Origin: Acidimicrobiia bacterium
GTDB lineage: Bacteria; Actinomycetota; Acidimicrobiia; IMCC26256; PALSA-555
Reading direction: 5' to 3'
DNA: 7,596 bases
NCBI GenBank assembly: GCA_022865365.1
Contig: JALHSW010000210.1
Location: forward strand, 1-7,596
Shown here: positions 1 to 5,544 of the stretch, in pieces
Numbering within the stretch: position 1 is the stretch's first letter
Layout: every line of letters starts with the position of its first letter
The notes under the pieces: model-generated
The model's database searches: none
Told to the model about the DNA's origin: nothing
What the model saw: only the letters and a program-made list of their open reading frames with translations
Program-made: the position numbers and the translations under genes

Positions 1-1007
1 AGGTAGGTGCCTTTGGACCGGGCGGCTGACATCGCGGCGATGCCGAGCGCTCCTTTCAGGTAGGGATTGCCGGGACGGGTGTGGGTGGACTTGATCCGCC
101 CGGCCGACTCGTTCGATCCCGGACACGTTCCGGCCCACGACGCGAGATGACCGGCGCTGGGGAACCGGGTCATGTCCGCGCCGGTCTCCGCGATGATCAC
201 GTCGGCGACGCTGGTGGAGATGCCCGGGATGGTCACGATGAGGTCCCGGGCTCCACGAAAGGGTTCGATCACCTCCTCGATCCGCGCCGTGAGTTCATCG
301 ATCGCGCTGGTGTGTTGGTCGATCAGATCGAGATGCACTCGAGCCAAGAACGCGTGGTGTTCACCGAACCGGCCGGTGAGTGCCTCGGTGAGCTCGGGGA
401 TCTTGGAACGCAACCGTCGTTTGGCCAGATCCGCGAGCACGACCGGGTCGCGTTCTCCCTCGATCAACGCCGCGAGCATCAATCGGCTTGACACTCCACT
501 GATGTCACTCGCCACCGACGACAGCTTGATACCCGCGTCTTCGAGGAGCTTCTCGAGTCGTTGGATCTCCCGGGCGCGGTCGCGTGTGATCATCGTGCGG
601 GCGCGAGTCAGGTCGCGTAACTGGCGGATCGGTGCCGGCGGAACGAACGATCCCCGGACCAGACCATGAGCACCCAGATCCGCGAGCCACGCCGCGTCGG
701 AGACATCAGTCTTGCGCCCCGGGAGGTTCTTCACGTGTCGCGCGTTGACCAACATCACCTCGAACGGGCCGTCTTCGAGCAAGTAGTAGAACGGCTTCCA
801 GTAGTCGCTCGTGGCCTCCATCACCACGAGCGTCACCTCCTCGCCGATCAAGTGATCACGAAGCGCGAGGACCTGGTTCGTGACCGAACCCCACGTCGTG
901 ACCGTCGACCGGGCTTTCGCGCGTCCCGCGCCCGCGACACGCACACATACTTTCGCGTCGCGTTTCGAAACATCGACCCCCGCGCAGCGGGGATGGACCA
1001 CATCCAT
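1..1007 (-). CDS. IS110-family transposase (DEDD/Ser recombinase), C-terminus cut by window edge
   Basis: This is the transposase that cuts and rejoins DNA for an IS110-type insertion sequence, a family that uses a DEDD RuvC-like domain plus a serine in the C-terminal Tnp_20 domain and is guided by a bridge RNA. The frame is open from an ATG at 1007 to the window edge, about 335 codons, against a usual total of 330-420. The N-terminal domain opens with GVDVSK (Asp12), followed by VMEATSDYW (Glu64) and KTDVSDAAWLADL (Asp101, Asp104), which together make the DEDD set. The C-terminal domain shows IPGIS near residue 250, then ASWAG, and NESAGR with Ser301 as the likely nucleophile, then HTRPGNPYLKGAL. 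An AGGGAGAG ribosome site lies a few bases upstream of the ATG. No frameshift or stop is visible, so the gene may be functional. Only the last part of the protein is missing. Confidence 0.95.
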   Translation of the reverse strand, partial: MDVVHPRCAGVDVSKRDAKVCVRVAGAGRAKARSTVTTWGSVTNQVLALRDHLIGEEVTLVVMEATSDYWKPFYYLLEDGPFEVMLVNARHVKNLPGRKTDVSDAAWLADLGAHGLVRGSFVPPAPIRQLRDLTRARTMITRDRAREIQRLEKLLEDAGIKLSSVASDISGVSSRLMLAALIEGERDPVVLADLAKRRLRSKIPELTEALTGRFGEHHAFLARVHLDLIDQHTSAIDELTARIEEVIEPFRGARDLIVTIPGISTSVADVIIAETGADMTRFPSAGHLASWAGTCPGSNESAGRIKSTHTRPGNPYLKGALGIAAMSAARSKGTY

Positions 1008-1200
1008 CGCGCTCTCCCTTCGCCAGTTGCTTGATGTCCGCTCCGGGGAGGGCAGGAAAGATCAGAAGTCTGATGCTCGTGCTCGAAGGCAACATTCCAC
1101 GGTTCCCGTGGGAGCCCTCCACCACCATGCTGACCTACAGGCTCGAAGGCACTACAGAGGCAACGGCGTCCAACCGGAACGGACGCCACCATTCTGGCTA
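1008..1200 (-). ncRNA. Structured IS110 leader, candidate bridge RNA region
   Basis: This non-coding stretch lies directly upstream of the transposase start, where IS110-group elements encode their bridge RNA. It contains a perfect 7-bp hairpin at 1165-1187 (GGCGTCC, 9-nt loop, GGACGCC), a 6-bp inverted repeat at 1061-1074 (ATCAGA-AG-TCTGAT), and an exact 11-bp direct repeat GCTCGAAGGCA at 1081-1091 and 1141-1151. Position and structure fit a bridge RNA. I cannot define its ends, its loops or the IS left end from one copy, so the boundaries given are nominal. Confidence 0.35.
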
Positions 1201-1264
1201 CACCACGCCCCGGCGCTCAAGGCCGCGACGGACGAGCGACCACCACATCTTCGCTCGCCCCGGC

Positions 1265-1281
1265 GAGCACCCAAGGTGCTC
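1265..1281 (-). terminator. Hairpin downstream of tRNA fragment, copy 1
   Basis: A perfect 7-bp stem GAGCACC/GGTGCTC with a 3-nt loop lies about 20 bp beyond the CCA end of the first tRNA 3' fragment on the minus strand. Copies 2 and 3 have longer hairpins in the same relative place. There is no U-tract, so a terminator role is inferred from position. Confidence 0.4.
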
Positions 1282-1300
1282 TACGTTGCTGACCTGCTGC

Positions 1301-1350
1301 TTCGATGGTGGCGGGGGCGGGATTTGAACCCGCGACCTTCGGGTTATGAG
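1301..1350 (-). pseudogene. tRNA(CAU) 3' half, attachment-site core, copy 1
   Basis: Read on the minus strand this is a tRNA from the anticodon loop to the encoded CCA. The parts are loop CTCATAA (1344-1350, anticodon CAU), the 3' anticodon stem CCCGA, variable GGTC-type bases, T-stem GCGGG/CCCGC around TTCAAAT, acceptor 3' strand CCCCGCC, discriminator A and CCA ending at 1306. Five further bases (TCGAA) are shared by all copies. The three consecutive C residues after the loop and the TTCAAAT loop resemble tRNA-fMet. No 5' half (D-arm or 5' acceptor strand) is found in the adjoining sequence, so this is a displaced fragment, as left by integration into a tRNA gene. It is identical over 50 bp to copy 3. 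Confidence 0.85.
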
Positions 1351-1484
1351 GGGCTTAACAAGCGTGCGTCGAGAGCCGTTGAGGCACCCCGAGTAGTCCT
1401 GAGTTCGACGCTGATTGCGTGGAGTGCCGTTGAGTGCGCCGAGGTGCGCTGAATTCGTCTCCACTGGTGACAATTCCGGTGACA
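1351..1484. repeat. Attachment-site arm with 10-bp phased repeats, copy 1
   Basis: The arm starts at the base after the anticodon-loop edge of the core. Written in tens from 1351, GAG falls at 1371, 1381, 1391 and 1401, then slightly off phase at 1422, 1432 and 1441. The unit resembles GAGTNCCGTC. It ends with CCACTGGTGACA at 1461 and a second GGTGACA at 1478-1484, five bases after the first. Contiguous 10-bp repeats next to a core are typical of integrase arm-type binding sites, as in the P' arm of lambda. Function here is inferred. Confidence 0.6.
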
Positions 1485-1563
1485 CGCGGGGCCGCGCACC
1501 CCGTGCCCGACGAGAACACGACGGACTTGAGCGCGCCGCCTGTCGTCCTGCGAGGATCAGCAC

Positions 1564-3105
1564 GTGGGAGCGGACGTCGTCATCGTCGGTGCCGGGTCGT
1601 CGGGCGCGACGCTCGCCGCTCGGCTGTCCGAGGACCACTCGAGGTCCGTCATCCTGCTCGAATCGGGTCCGAGCTATCGCAGCTCCGAGACACCGCCGAT
1701 CATCCGCGGGCGTTGGCCCCTGTCGGTGGTGCGGGACGACTCGCCCTACCAGTGGGGACAGGCCCGGGTCCGTCTCGTCCCCGATCAGCCCGAACAGCCG
1801 TATGCGCAGGGACGCGGTACCGGCGGGGGTTCGGCGATCAACGCGCTGGCAGCCATTCGTGGCACACCCCAGGACTACGACGGCTGGACCGCGGCGGGCT
1901 GCACGGGCTGGTCGTGGCCCGAAGTGCTCCCGGCGTTTCGTCGCCTCGAGCGCGACGTGCAGTTCGGCGACCGTGAGCACCACGGAGCCGCCGGTCCCAT
2001 CCCGATCTTCCGCCCGCCCGTCGAGTCGTGGGGTGCTGTGGCGATCGCACTGTTCGACGCTGCTCGGGGCATCGGCTTCCCGGATGCACCCGACCACAAC
2101 GACCCGGTGTCCACCGGCGTTTCACCGCTGGCATTCAATGTCGACGACGGAGTTCGCGTGTCGACCAACGACGCCTACCTGGAGCCCGCTCGCAGCCGGC
2201 CCAACCTCGACATCCGTGGCGGTGCAGAGGTGAGCCGCGTGTTGATCGAAGGAGGCCGAGCGACTGGCGTCGAGACCCTCGACGGAGTTGTCGTCAGCGC
2301 CGACGAGATCGTGCTCTGCGCGGGCGCCATCCAATCTCCCGCTCTCCTTCTGCGCAGCGGCATCGGCGATCCAGATCATCTACGGATGCTCGGCATCGCC
2401 GCGCATGCCGACCTCCGCGGCGTCGGGCGGAACCTGTCGGACCATCCGCTCGCCAACCTCATCTTGGCGGTCACGACCGGAGCACGGACCGGTGACTACC
2501 CGCTCGCCTGTTATCTCCGTTGCGCGGTCGGCGCCGACGACGGACCGAACAACACGATCATCACCGGATACGAGCTTCCCGCCCCACCGGGCGCACCGTT
2601 GCTCGCGCCCATGTGGGCGAAGGCCGCCGTCGTGCACTCACGCGGGCGGGTGACCTTGCGCTCCGACGACCCGACCATGTACCCGGTGGTCGAGTTCAAC
2701 ATGCTCTCCGACCGACGCGACCTGGTTCGGCTCCGAGAGGCGACACGGCTGATCGCCGAGCTCCTCGCGCAACCGCCATTCGACGTCCACATCGAGAGGG
2801 CCTACCGAGTCGTCGGAGGGCCGTTCTTCCGAGGATCTGCGTCGCTTGAGCCGCTGGACCCGAGCGCCTCCGACGCCGACATCGAAGCGTGGCTCCGGTC
2901 GGCGTGCGGAACGATCTGGCACCCAGCCGGCACATGTGCAATGGGAAGCGCAACCTCCGACGACGCCGTCGTCACACCCGACTGCAGAGTGCGAGGCATC
3001 GACGGACTGCGAGTGGTCGACGCCTCCGTGATGCCTTCGCTCCCACGAGCCAATCCCAACCTCACCTGCGTCATGCTCGCCGAGCACATCAGCGCCACGT
3101 GGTGA
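1564..3105 (+). CDS. GMC-family FAD-dependent oxidoreductase
   Basis: This is a 513-residue flavoprotein of the glucose-methanol-choline family, which oxidises alcohols or related CH-OH substrates to carbonyls using bound FAD. Visible features in order: the ADP-binding motif GAGSSG (residues 9-14) with LLESG and Glu33; GMC signature 1, GRGTGGGSAINA (83-94); GMC signature 2, GAIQSPALLLRSGIG (254-268); WHPAGTCAMG with catalytic His453; and the closing block DASVMPSLPRANPNLT with Asn497 or Asn499 near the second catalytic position, usually His or Asn. The length suits a compact bacterial member. There is no signal peptide, so it is probably cytoplasmic. The start is a GTG preceded by GAGGA with good spacing. 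It is the only gene between att copies 1 and 2, faces opposite to the tRNA fragments, and ends just before a strong hairpin. Choline dehydrogenase-like and alcohol dehydrogenase-like roles cannot be told apart from sequence alone. Confidence 0.93.
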   Translation: MGADVVIVGAGSSGATLAARLSEDHSRSVILLESGPSYRSSETPPIIRGRWPLSVVRDDSPYQWGQARVRLVPDQPEQPYAQGRGTGGGSAINALAAIRGTPQDYDGWTAAGCTGWSWPEVLPAFRRLERDVQFGDREHHGAAGPIPIFRPPVESWGAVAIALFDAARGIGFPDAPDHNDPVSTGVSPLAFNVDDGVRVSTNDAYLEPARSRPNLDIRGGAEVSRVLIEGGRATGVETLDGVVVSADEIVLCAGAIQSPALLLRSGIGDPDHLRMLGIAAHADLRGVGRNLSDHPLANLILAVTTGARTGDYPLACYLRCAVGADDGPNNTIITGYELPAPPGAPLLAPMWAKAAVVHSRGRVTLRSDDPTMYPVVEFNMLSDRRDLVRLREATRLIAELLAQPPFDVHIERAYRVVGGPFFRGSASLEPLDPSASDADIEAWLRSACGTIWHPAGTCAMGSATSDDAVVTPDCRVRGIDGLRVVDASVMPSLPRANPNLTCVMLAEHISATW

Positions 3106-3127
3106 GCAGCTGTCGCAAGCAACAGGA

Positions 3128-3154
3128 AGGCCCCGAGCTCGTCGCTCGGGGCCT
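3128..3154. terminator. Strong bidirectional hairpin between GMC gene and tRNA fragment
   Basis: An 11-bp perfect stem AGGCCCCGAGC/GCTCGGGGCCT closes a 5-nt loop. It begins 23 bp after the GMC stop codon on the plus strand. On the minus strand it lies about 17 bp beyond the CCA of tRNA fragment copy 2. It can therefore serve both directions. There are few T residues on either side, as is common for high-GC actinobacterial hairpins. Confidence 0.7.
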
Positions 3155-3166
3155 CTCACCTGCGAT

Positions 3167-3216
3167 TTCGATGGTGGCGGGGGTGGGATTTGAACCCACG
3201 ACCTTCGGGTTATGAG
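3167..3216 (-). pseudogene. tRNA(CAU) 3' half, attachment-site core, copy 2
   Basis: This is the same fragment as copies 1 and 3: anticodon loop CTCATAA at 3210-3216, CCA ending at 3172, and the shared TCGAA beyond it. It differs at exactly two positions, which pair with each other in the T-stem: GTGGG/CCCAC replaces GCGGG/CCCGC. The change keeps the stem intact. The copy therefore probably came from a different but functional tRNA allele rather than from random decay. No 5' half is present. Confidence 0.85.
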
Positions 3217-3350
3217 GCGCTTGACAGGAGTCCTGTGAGCGCGCTCGAGGTCGCCTGAGTGGTCGTGAGTCGGGCACTCATTCCATCTGGTGGTGTTGCG
3301 TCCATCGAGTGCGCCTGAGTCGGCTTCCACTGGTGACAGCCTCGGTGACA
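3217..3350. repeat. Attachment-site arm with 10-bp phased repeats, copy 2
   Basis: GAG occurs at 3237, 3247, 3257, 3267, 3307 and 3317, all in one 10-bp register counted from the core edge, and at 3228 one base off. The conserved element CTTGAC follows the core after three to four bases, as in copy 3 (CTTAAC in copy 1). A small palindrome, ACAGGA-G-TCCTGT, lies at 3224-3236. The arm ends with CCACTGGTGACA at 3327 and a second GGTGACA at 3344-3350. The distance from core edge to CCACTGG is the same as in copies 1 and 3. Confidence 0.6.
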
Positions 3351-3453
3351 AAATCGGCCGTCCCCGGTCAGGGGGTGACTCATCGCCGAGCACGCGCCAT
3401 GCCTGGCAAACCCGCATGCGCGGATCGGCAGTTCGGCGAGGCTGTACCCACGA

Positions 3454-4233
3454 TCACCGTTCGAGGCCCAGCAGGAACTTGCGTAACTCGGTCTCGAACG
3501 CCGTGGCCGACTCCAAGTAGCACTCATGACCGAGCCCGGGCATGACGGTGAGCGTCGATCGAGGGATGCAAGCATGAAGCTCTCGGGCGACCCTCAGGGG
3601 CGAGCGCTGGTCGGCGTCGCCATAGAGCAAGAGTGTTGGCACGTCGATGCGTGGGAGCACGTCGCGTAGATCTGCCTCGGCGAGGGCGTAGGCCATGGTG
3701 CGGGTCCCAACCGGACGGATCTCGGACATGATCCGCGCCAACTCCTCGGCTCTGTCGTGTGGCATCGCGTCAGAAAACAGCCCGGGCATCGAAGCAGGGT
3801 CGAACTCGTTCGGGCCGATGTTCGCGGTCCGTAACGCGAACTGGAGGCGTTGCTCGACGTCTTTCGGTGGGAGCGAGCCCGCCCAGCCTGCGTAGGCCCC
3901 CACGAGGACGAGACTCCGCACCAGGGTGGGTCGTTGACGGTACAGCTCCAACGCCAGAGTGGATCCCCACGAGTGCCCGAGCAGGTGAGGCCGCTCCAAG
4001 CCGAGCGCGTCGATGAAGCGGGCGAGGCAGTCGGCGTATTCGGCCATTCGAAAGTGTTCAGGCGGATCGGATGAACCGCCGCACCCGGGCGCGTCCCAAG
4101 CCACGACCGTGAACGCATCCGAGAGCGATTCGAGCTCCACTCGCCACACGCGACTGTCGCTGACCGCGCCATGGAGGAGAAGCAGCCGTGGCCCATCGCC
4201 TTGCCGTCGAAACGCAACGCGAAGTCCGGCCAC
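3454..4233 (-). CDS. Alpha/beta hydrolase
   Basis: This is a 259-residue alpha/beta-fold hydrolase, probably cytoplasmic, of the esterase/lactonase/C-C hydrolase type. The oxyanion-hole segment LLLLHGAVSDSRVW is at 17-30, the nucleophile elbow GHSWGS has Ser88, the acid is Asp208 in YGDADQRSP, and the base is His236 in GLGHECYLE. All expected strands are present, so it looks complete. The start is awkward. The only in-frame start is a GTG at 4233, about 19 bases from the good AAGGAG at 4253-4258, while the ATG best placed for that site (4247) is in another frame. The upstream fragment stops at 4258, and its stop codon overlaps this ribosome site, so translation may be coupled. Either the GTG is used or an indel has hit the start. 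It is the last gene of the putative operon. The substrate cannot be predicted. Confidence 0.88.
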   Translation of the reverse strand: MAGLRVAFRRQGDGPRLLLLHGAVSDSRVWRVELESLSDAFTVVAWDAPGCGGSSDPPEHFRMAEYADCLARFIDALGLERPHLLGHSWGSTLALELYRQRPTLVRSLVLVGAYAGWAGSLPPKDVEQRLQFALRTANIGPNEFDPASMPGLFSDAMPHDRAEELARIMSEIRPVGTRTMAYALAEADLRDVLPRIDVPTLLLYGDADQRSPLRVARELHACIPRSTLTVMPGLGHECYLESATAFETELRKFLLGLER

Positions 4234-4257
4234 CTGACATGGCCCATGGGAGCTCCT

Positions 4258-4581
4258 TCAGCCCGAACCCGAAAAGGAAGAACACATATTGCCCGCTCTG
4301 GAGCGACCACGACGTTCGTCAACACCGTCCTGCGCCCACCGGTCGATGGTCGGCAGGTCGTCACTCAACGCGACCGCGAACTCGTTCGCATCTTGGGTTG
4401 AATAAGAGTGGTGCCCGATCGCGTACGCGCCAGCGACGTGGGTCAGGTGCGCGACGACGTCCTTGATCGTCCACTCGGGAGTCGCTGGAACGATTGCGGC
4501 GAGGCTCGGCTCATCCAGCGGCCGCACGAGTTCAACGAGCCGGTCGCGCGTTTCGGTGTAGGCGGCCGCGAAGTCAGGCAT
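4258..4581 (-). pseudogene. Truncated maleylpyruvate isomerase-like (DinB-fold) protein
   Basis: The first 95 or so residues match the N-terminal domain of the mycothiol-dependent maleylpyruvate isomerase family (TIGR03083-like, DinB superfamily). The TPEWTIKDVVAHLTHVAG segment (34-51) carries His45, the likely first metal ligand. A family-like ERRGRS occurs at 89-94, and then the sequence changes to a serine-rich tail and stops at residue 107. Family members are usually 180-250 residues, with further metal ligands (Glu and His) in the missing part, so this product should lack the metal site. The continuation is not found in the other frames, so a deletion is more likely than a simple frameshift. 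The ATG at 4581 has a GAGGAG site and lies 18 bp after the preceding gene. It could still make a stable short protein, but I treat it as a remnant. Confidence 0.65.
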
Positions 4582-4599
4582 GTGAATGCGCTCCTCGGC

Positions 4600-5028
4600 T
4601 CATGGACGGATCATCGGGGCTTCGGCCGCGTGACGCGCGCGCAGCTCGTCGTCCCATTCGCCGCTGCAGTAGCCGACGGCCTCGACAATCGCTCCGTCTC
4701 TGACACGACAGAGCCAGAGGCGCCGCGCAGTCAGGTCGTGACCGTTGACGCTCTGGTGTTCCTCGTGCTCGGTCACAAACCCCGACGCGGTAGGAACGGT
4801 GCGCAACACGTCGATGTGGACCTCGCCGTCGCTGATCTGTTTGAGTTGCGCCGTGAACGCGCCCGGGCCTTGCAGCTGCATCCGCCATACGGGCATGTTG
4901 AGGTCGAAGAAGACGTCGGCGGAGAACACGTCTCCGGCCGCGTCGGGGTCCTCGAAGACGCCCGCGAACCGCCGGCTGAGGTGTTGCACCACCGCCACGT
5001 CGGTAGACGTCTCGGGTGTGGTGGTCAT
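4600..5028 (-). CDS. NTF2/SnoaL-like protein
   Basis: This is a 142-residue protein of the NTF2-like/SnoaL-like fold, small cone-shaped barrels used as isomerases, cyclases, dehydratases or ligand binders. Visible segments are LSRRFAGVFEDPDAAGDVF (17-35), ADVFFDLNMPVWRMQLQGP (37-55), the acidic FVTEHEEH (84-91), and the last strands RRLWLCRVRDGAIVEAVGYCSGEW (102-125). I chose the ATG at 5028, not the longer open frame to 5274, because the longer part is arginine-rich shadow of the upstream gene. This ATG also overlaps the upstream stop as ATGA, a classic translational-coupling junction. Coupling with another NTF2-fold protein suggests that the two act together or form a hetero-oligomer. The catalytic residues and substrate are not evident. 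Confidence 0.82.
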   Translation of the reverse strand: MTTTPETSTDVAVVQHLSRRFAGVFEDPDAAGDVFSADVFFDLNMPVWRMQLQGPGAFTAQLKQISDGEVHIDVLRTVPTASGFVTEHEEHQSVNGHDLTARRLWLCRVRDGAIVEAVGYCSGEWDDELRARHAAEAPMIRP

Positions 5029-5429
5029 GACGCGAGCTGCTCCATGACTCCGGCCGCGTCGACGACGCCCCAACGCTCGACGATCTTGTCGTTCTCGAGC
5101 CGCCAGATCTCGATGCCTCGCACGTGGAGCTGCTTGCCCGTCGCAGGCACGCCGAGGAAGTCGCCGGTGTGGGTCCCCTGGAAGATCCAGTTCTCCACCA
5201 CGGTGTCGCCGGCGGCCACGAAGTCGTCTTGCAGGGTGCTTCGATTCGAGAGCCCATCGACCACCATCTGGCACGTGTGACGCTGTCCTTCGCGGCCTTG
5301 TCCCTGTCCGGGCATCGGGTCGTGGTCGATGCAGTCCTCGGCGACGACGTCATCGACGACGTCGAGCTTGCCGCCGACGAAGCCTTCCTGGGTGAGCCGC
5401 CGCACGGCGGCGATGTCCTGGTCCGACAT
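5025..5429 (-). CDS. Ester cyclase / SnoaL-like polyketide cyclase family protein
   Basis: This is a 134-residue member of the SnoaL-like ester cyclase group (Pfam SnoaL type). It shows the usual layout: an N-terminal helix pair with AEDCIDHDPMPGQ (30-42); DFVAAGDTVVENWIFQGTHTGDFLGVPATGK (69-99), where the GDFLGVPATGK turn is a hallmark; and the closing strands RGIEIWRLENDKIVERWGVVD (104-124) with acidic Asp124 after the conserved Trp. Members include aklanonic acid methyl ester cyclase, but most actinobacterial homologues have unknown substrates, so a polyketide role is not implied. An AAGGAGGA site at 5436-5443 sits at ideal distance from the ATG, the strongest ribosome site in the window. 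The gene follows the LuxR regulator after 115 bp and overlaps the next gene by four bases. Confidence 0.88.
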   Translation of the reverse strand: MSDQDIAAVRRLTQEGFVGGKLDVVDDVVAEDCIDHDPMPGQGQGREGQRHTCQMVVDGLSNRSTLQDDFVAAGDTVVENWIFQGTHTGDFLGVPATGKQLHVRGIEIWRLENDKIVERWGVVDAAGVMEQLAS

Positions 5430-5507
5430 TTTCCGTCCTCCTTGTTGTGTGATCAGGACGGTAGGGCCGGCCTCGCGTTCTCGGCATCGACCAAATCATG
5501 CAAATCA

Positions 5508-5520
5508 GCCGCCGAGCGGC
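5508..5520. promoter_or_regulatory. Short inverted repeat between regulator and cyclase genes
   Basis: GCCGC-CGA-GCGGC is a perfect 5-bp dyad just after the LuxR stop codon and about 80 bp upstream of the ester cyclase start. It could be a weak terminator or attenuator, or an operator for the regulator. The 115-bp gap also holds AT-richer bases (ATTTGCATGATTT on the minus strand) that could be part of an internal promoter. I see no convincing -35/-10 pair. Confidence 0.25.
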
Positions 5521-5544
5521 ATGGGTAGTTCGGTGTAGGCGCGC

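Larger units (their letters stand above)
1351..3216. mobile_element. Putative integrase-less cassette 1 (GMC oxidoreductase)
   Basis: This is the unit between equivalent points of att copies 1 and 2: one arm, one gene, one terminator hairpin and one core, 1,866 bp in all. Recombination between the two cores would release a circle carrying a single reconstituted site, with hairpin, core and arm in the same order as each chromosomal copy. No recombinase gene is present, so movement would need an enzyme supplied in trans. The unit is defined only by its flanking sites. Mobility itself is not shown. Confidence 0.45.

Noticed and set aside
81..669. Plus-strand open frames across the left end
   Set aside because: They are antisense to the IS110 transposase, whose motifs are continuous in one minus-strand frame.
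1351..1460. CRISPR array suggested by short regular repeats
   Set aside because: The unit is about 10 bp and degenerate with no spacer structure, and no cas genes are present.
1301..1484. Complete tRNA gene interrupted by an intron, repeated three times
   Set aside because: No 5' acceptor strand, D-arm or 5' anticodon stem is found on the far side of the 134-bp arm, and the arm shows no group I intron landmarks.
1198..2097. Minus-strand open frame containing a run of prolines and RRSRVQIPPPP
   Set aside because: It is a read-through of att copy 1 (translated tRNA sequence) into the antisense of the GMC gene. The same peptide appears at copies 2 and 3 because the tRNA fragment repeats.
3594..4364. 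Second minus-strand frame of 256 codons over the hydrolase, including the ATG with the better ribosome site
   Set aside because: The product is arginine/serine-rich with no domain, while the overlapping frame has a complete alpha/beta hydrolase triad.
4600..5274. Long 224-codon version of the NTF2-like gene
   Set aside because: The extra N-terminal part is an out-of-frame reading of the ester cyclase gene. The ATGA overlap at 5025-5028 gives the natural start.
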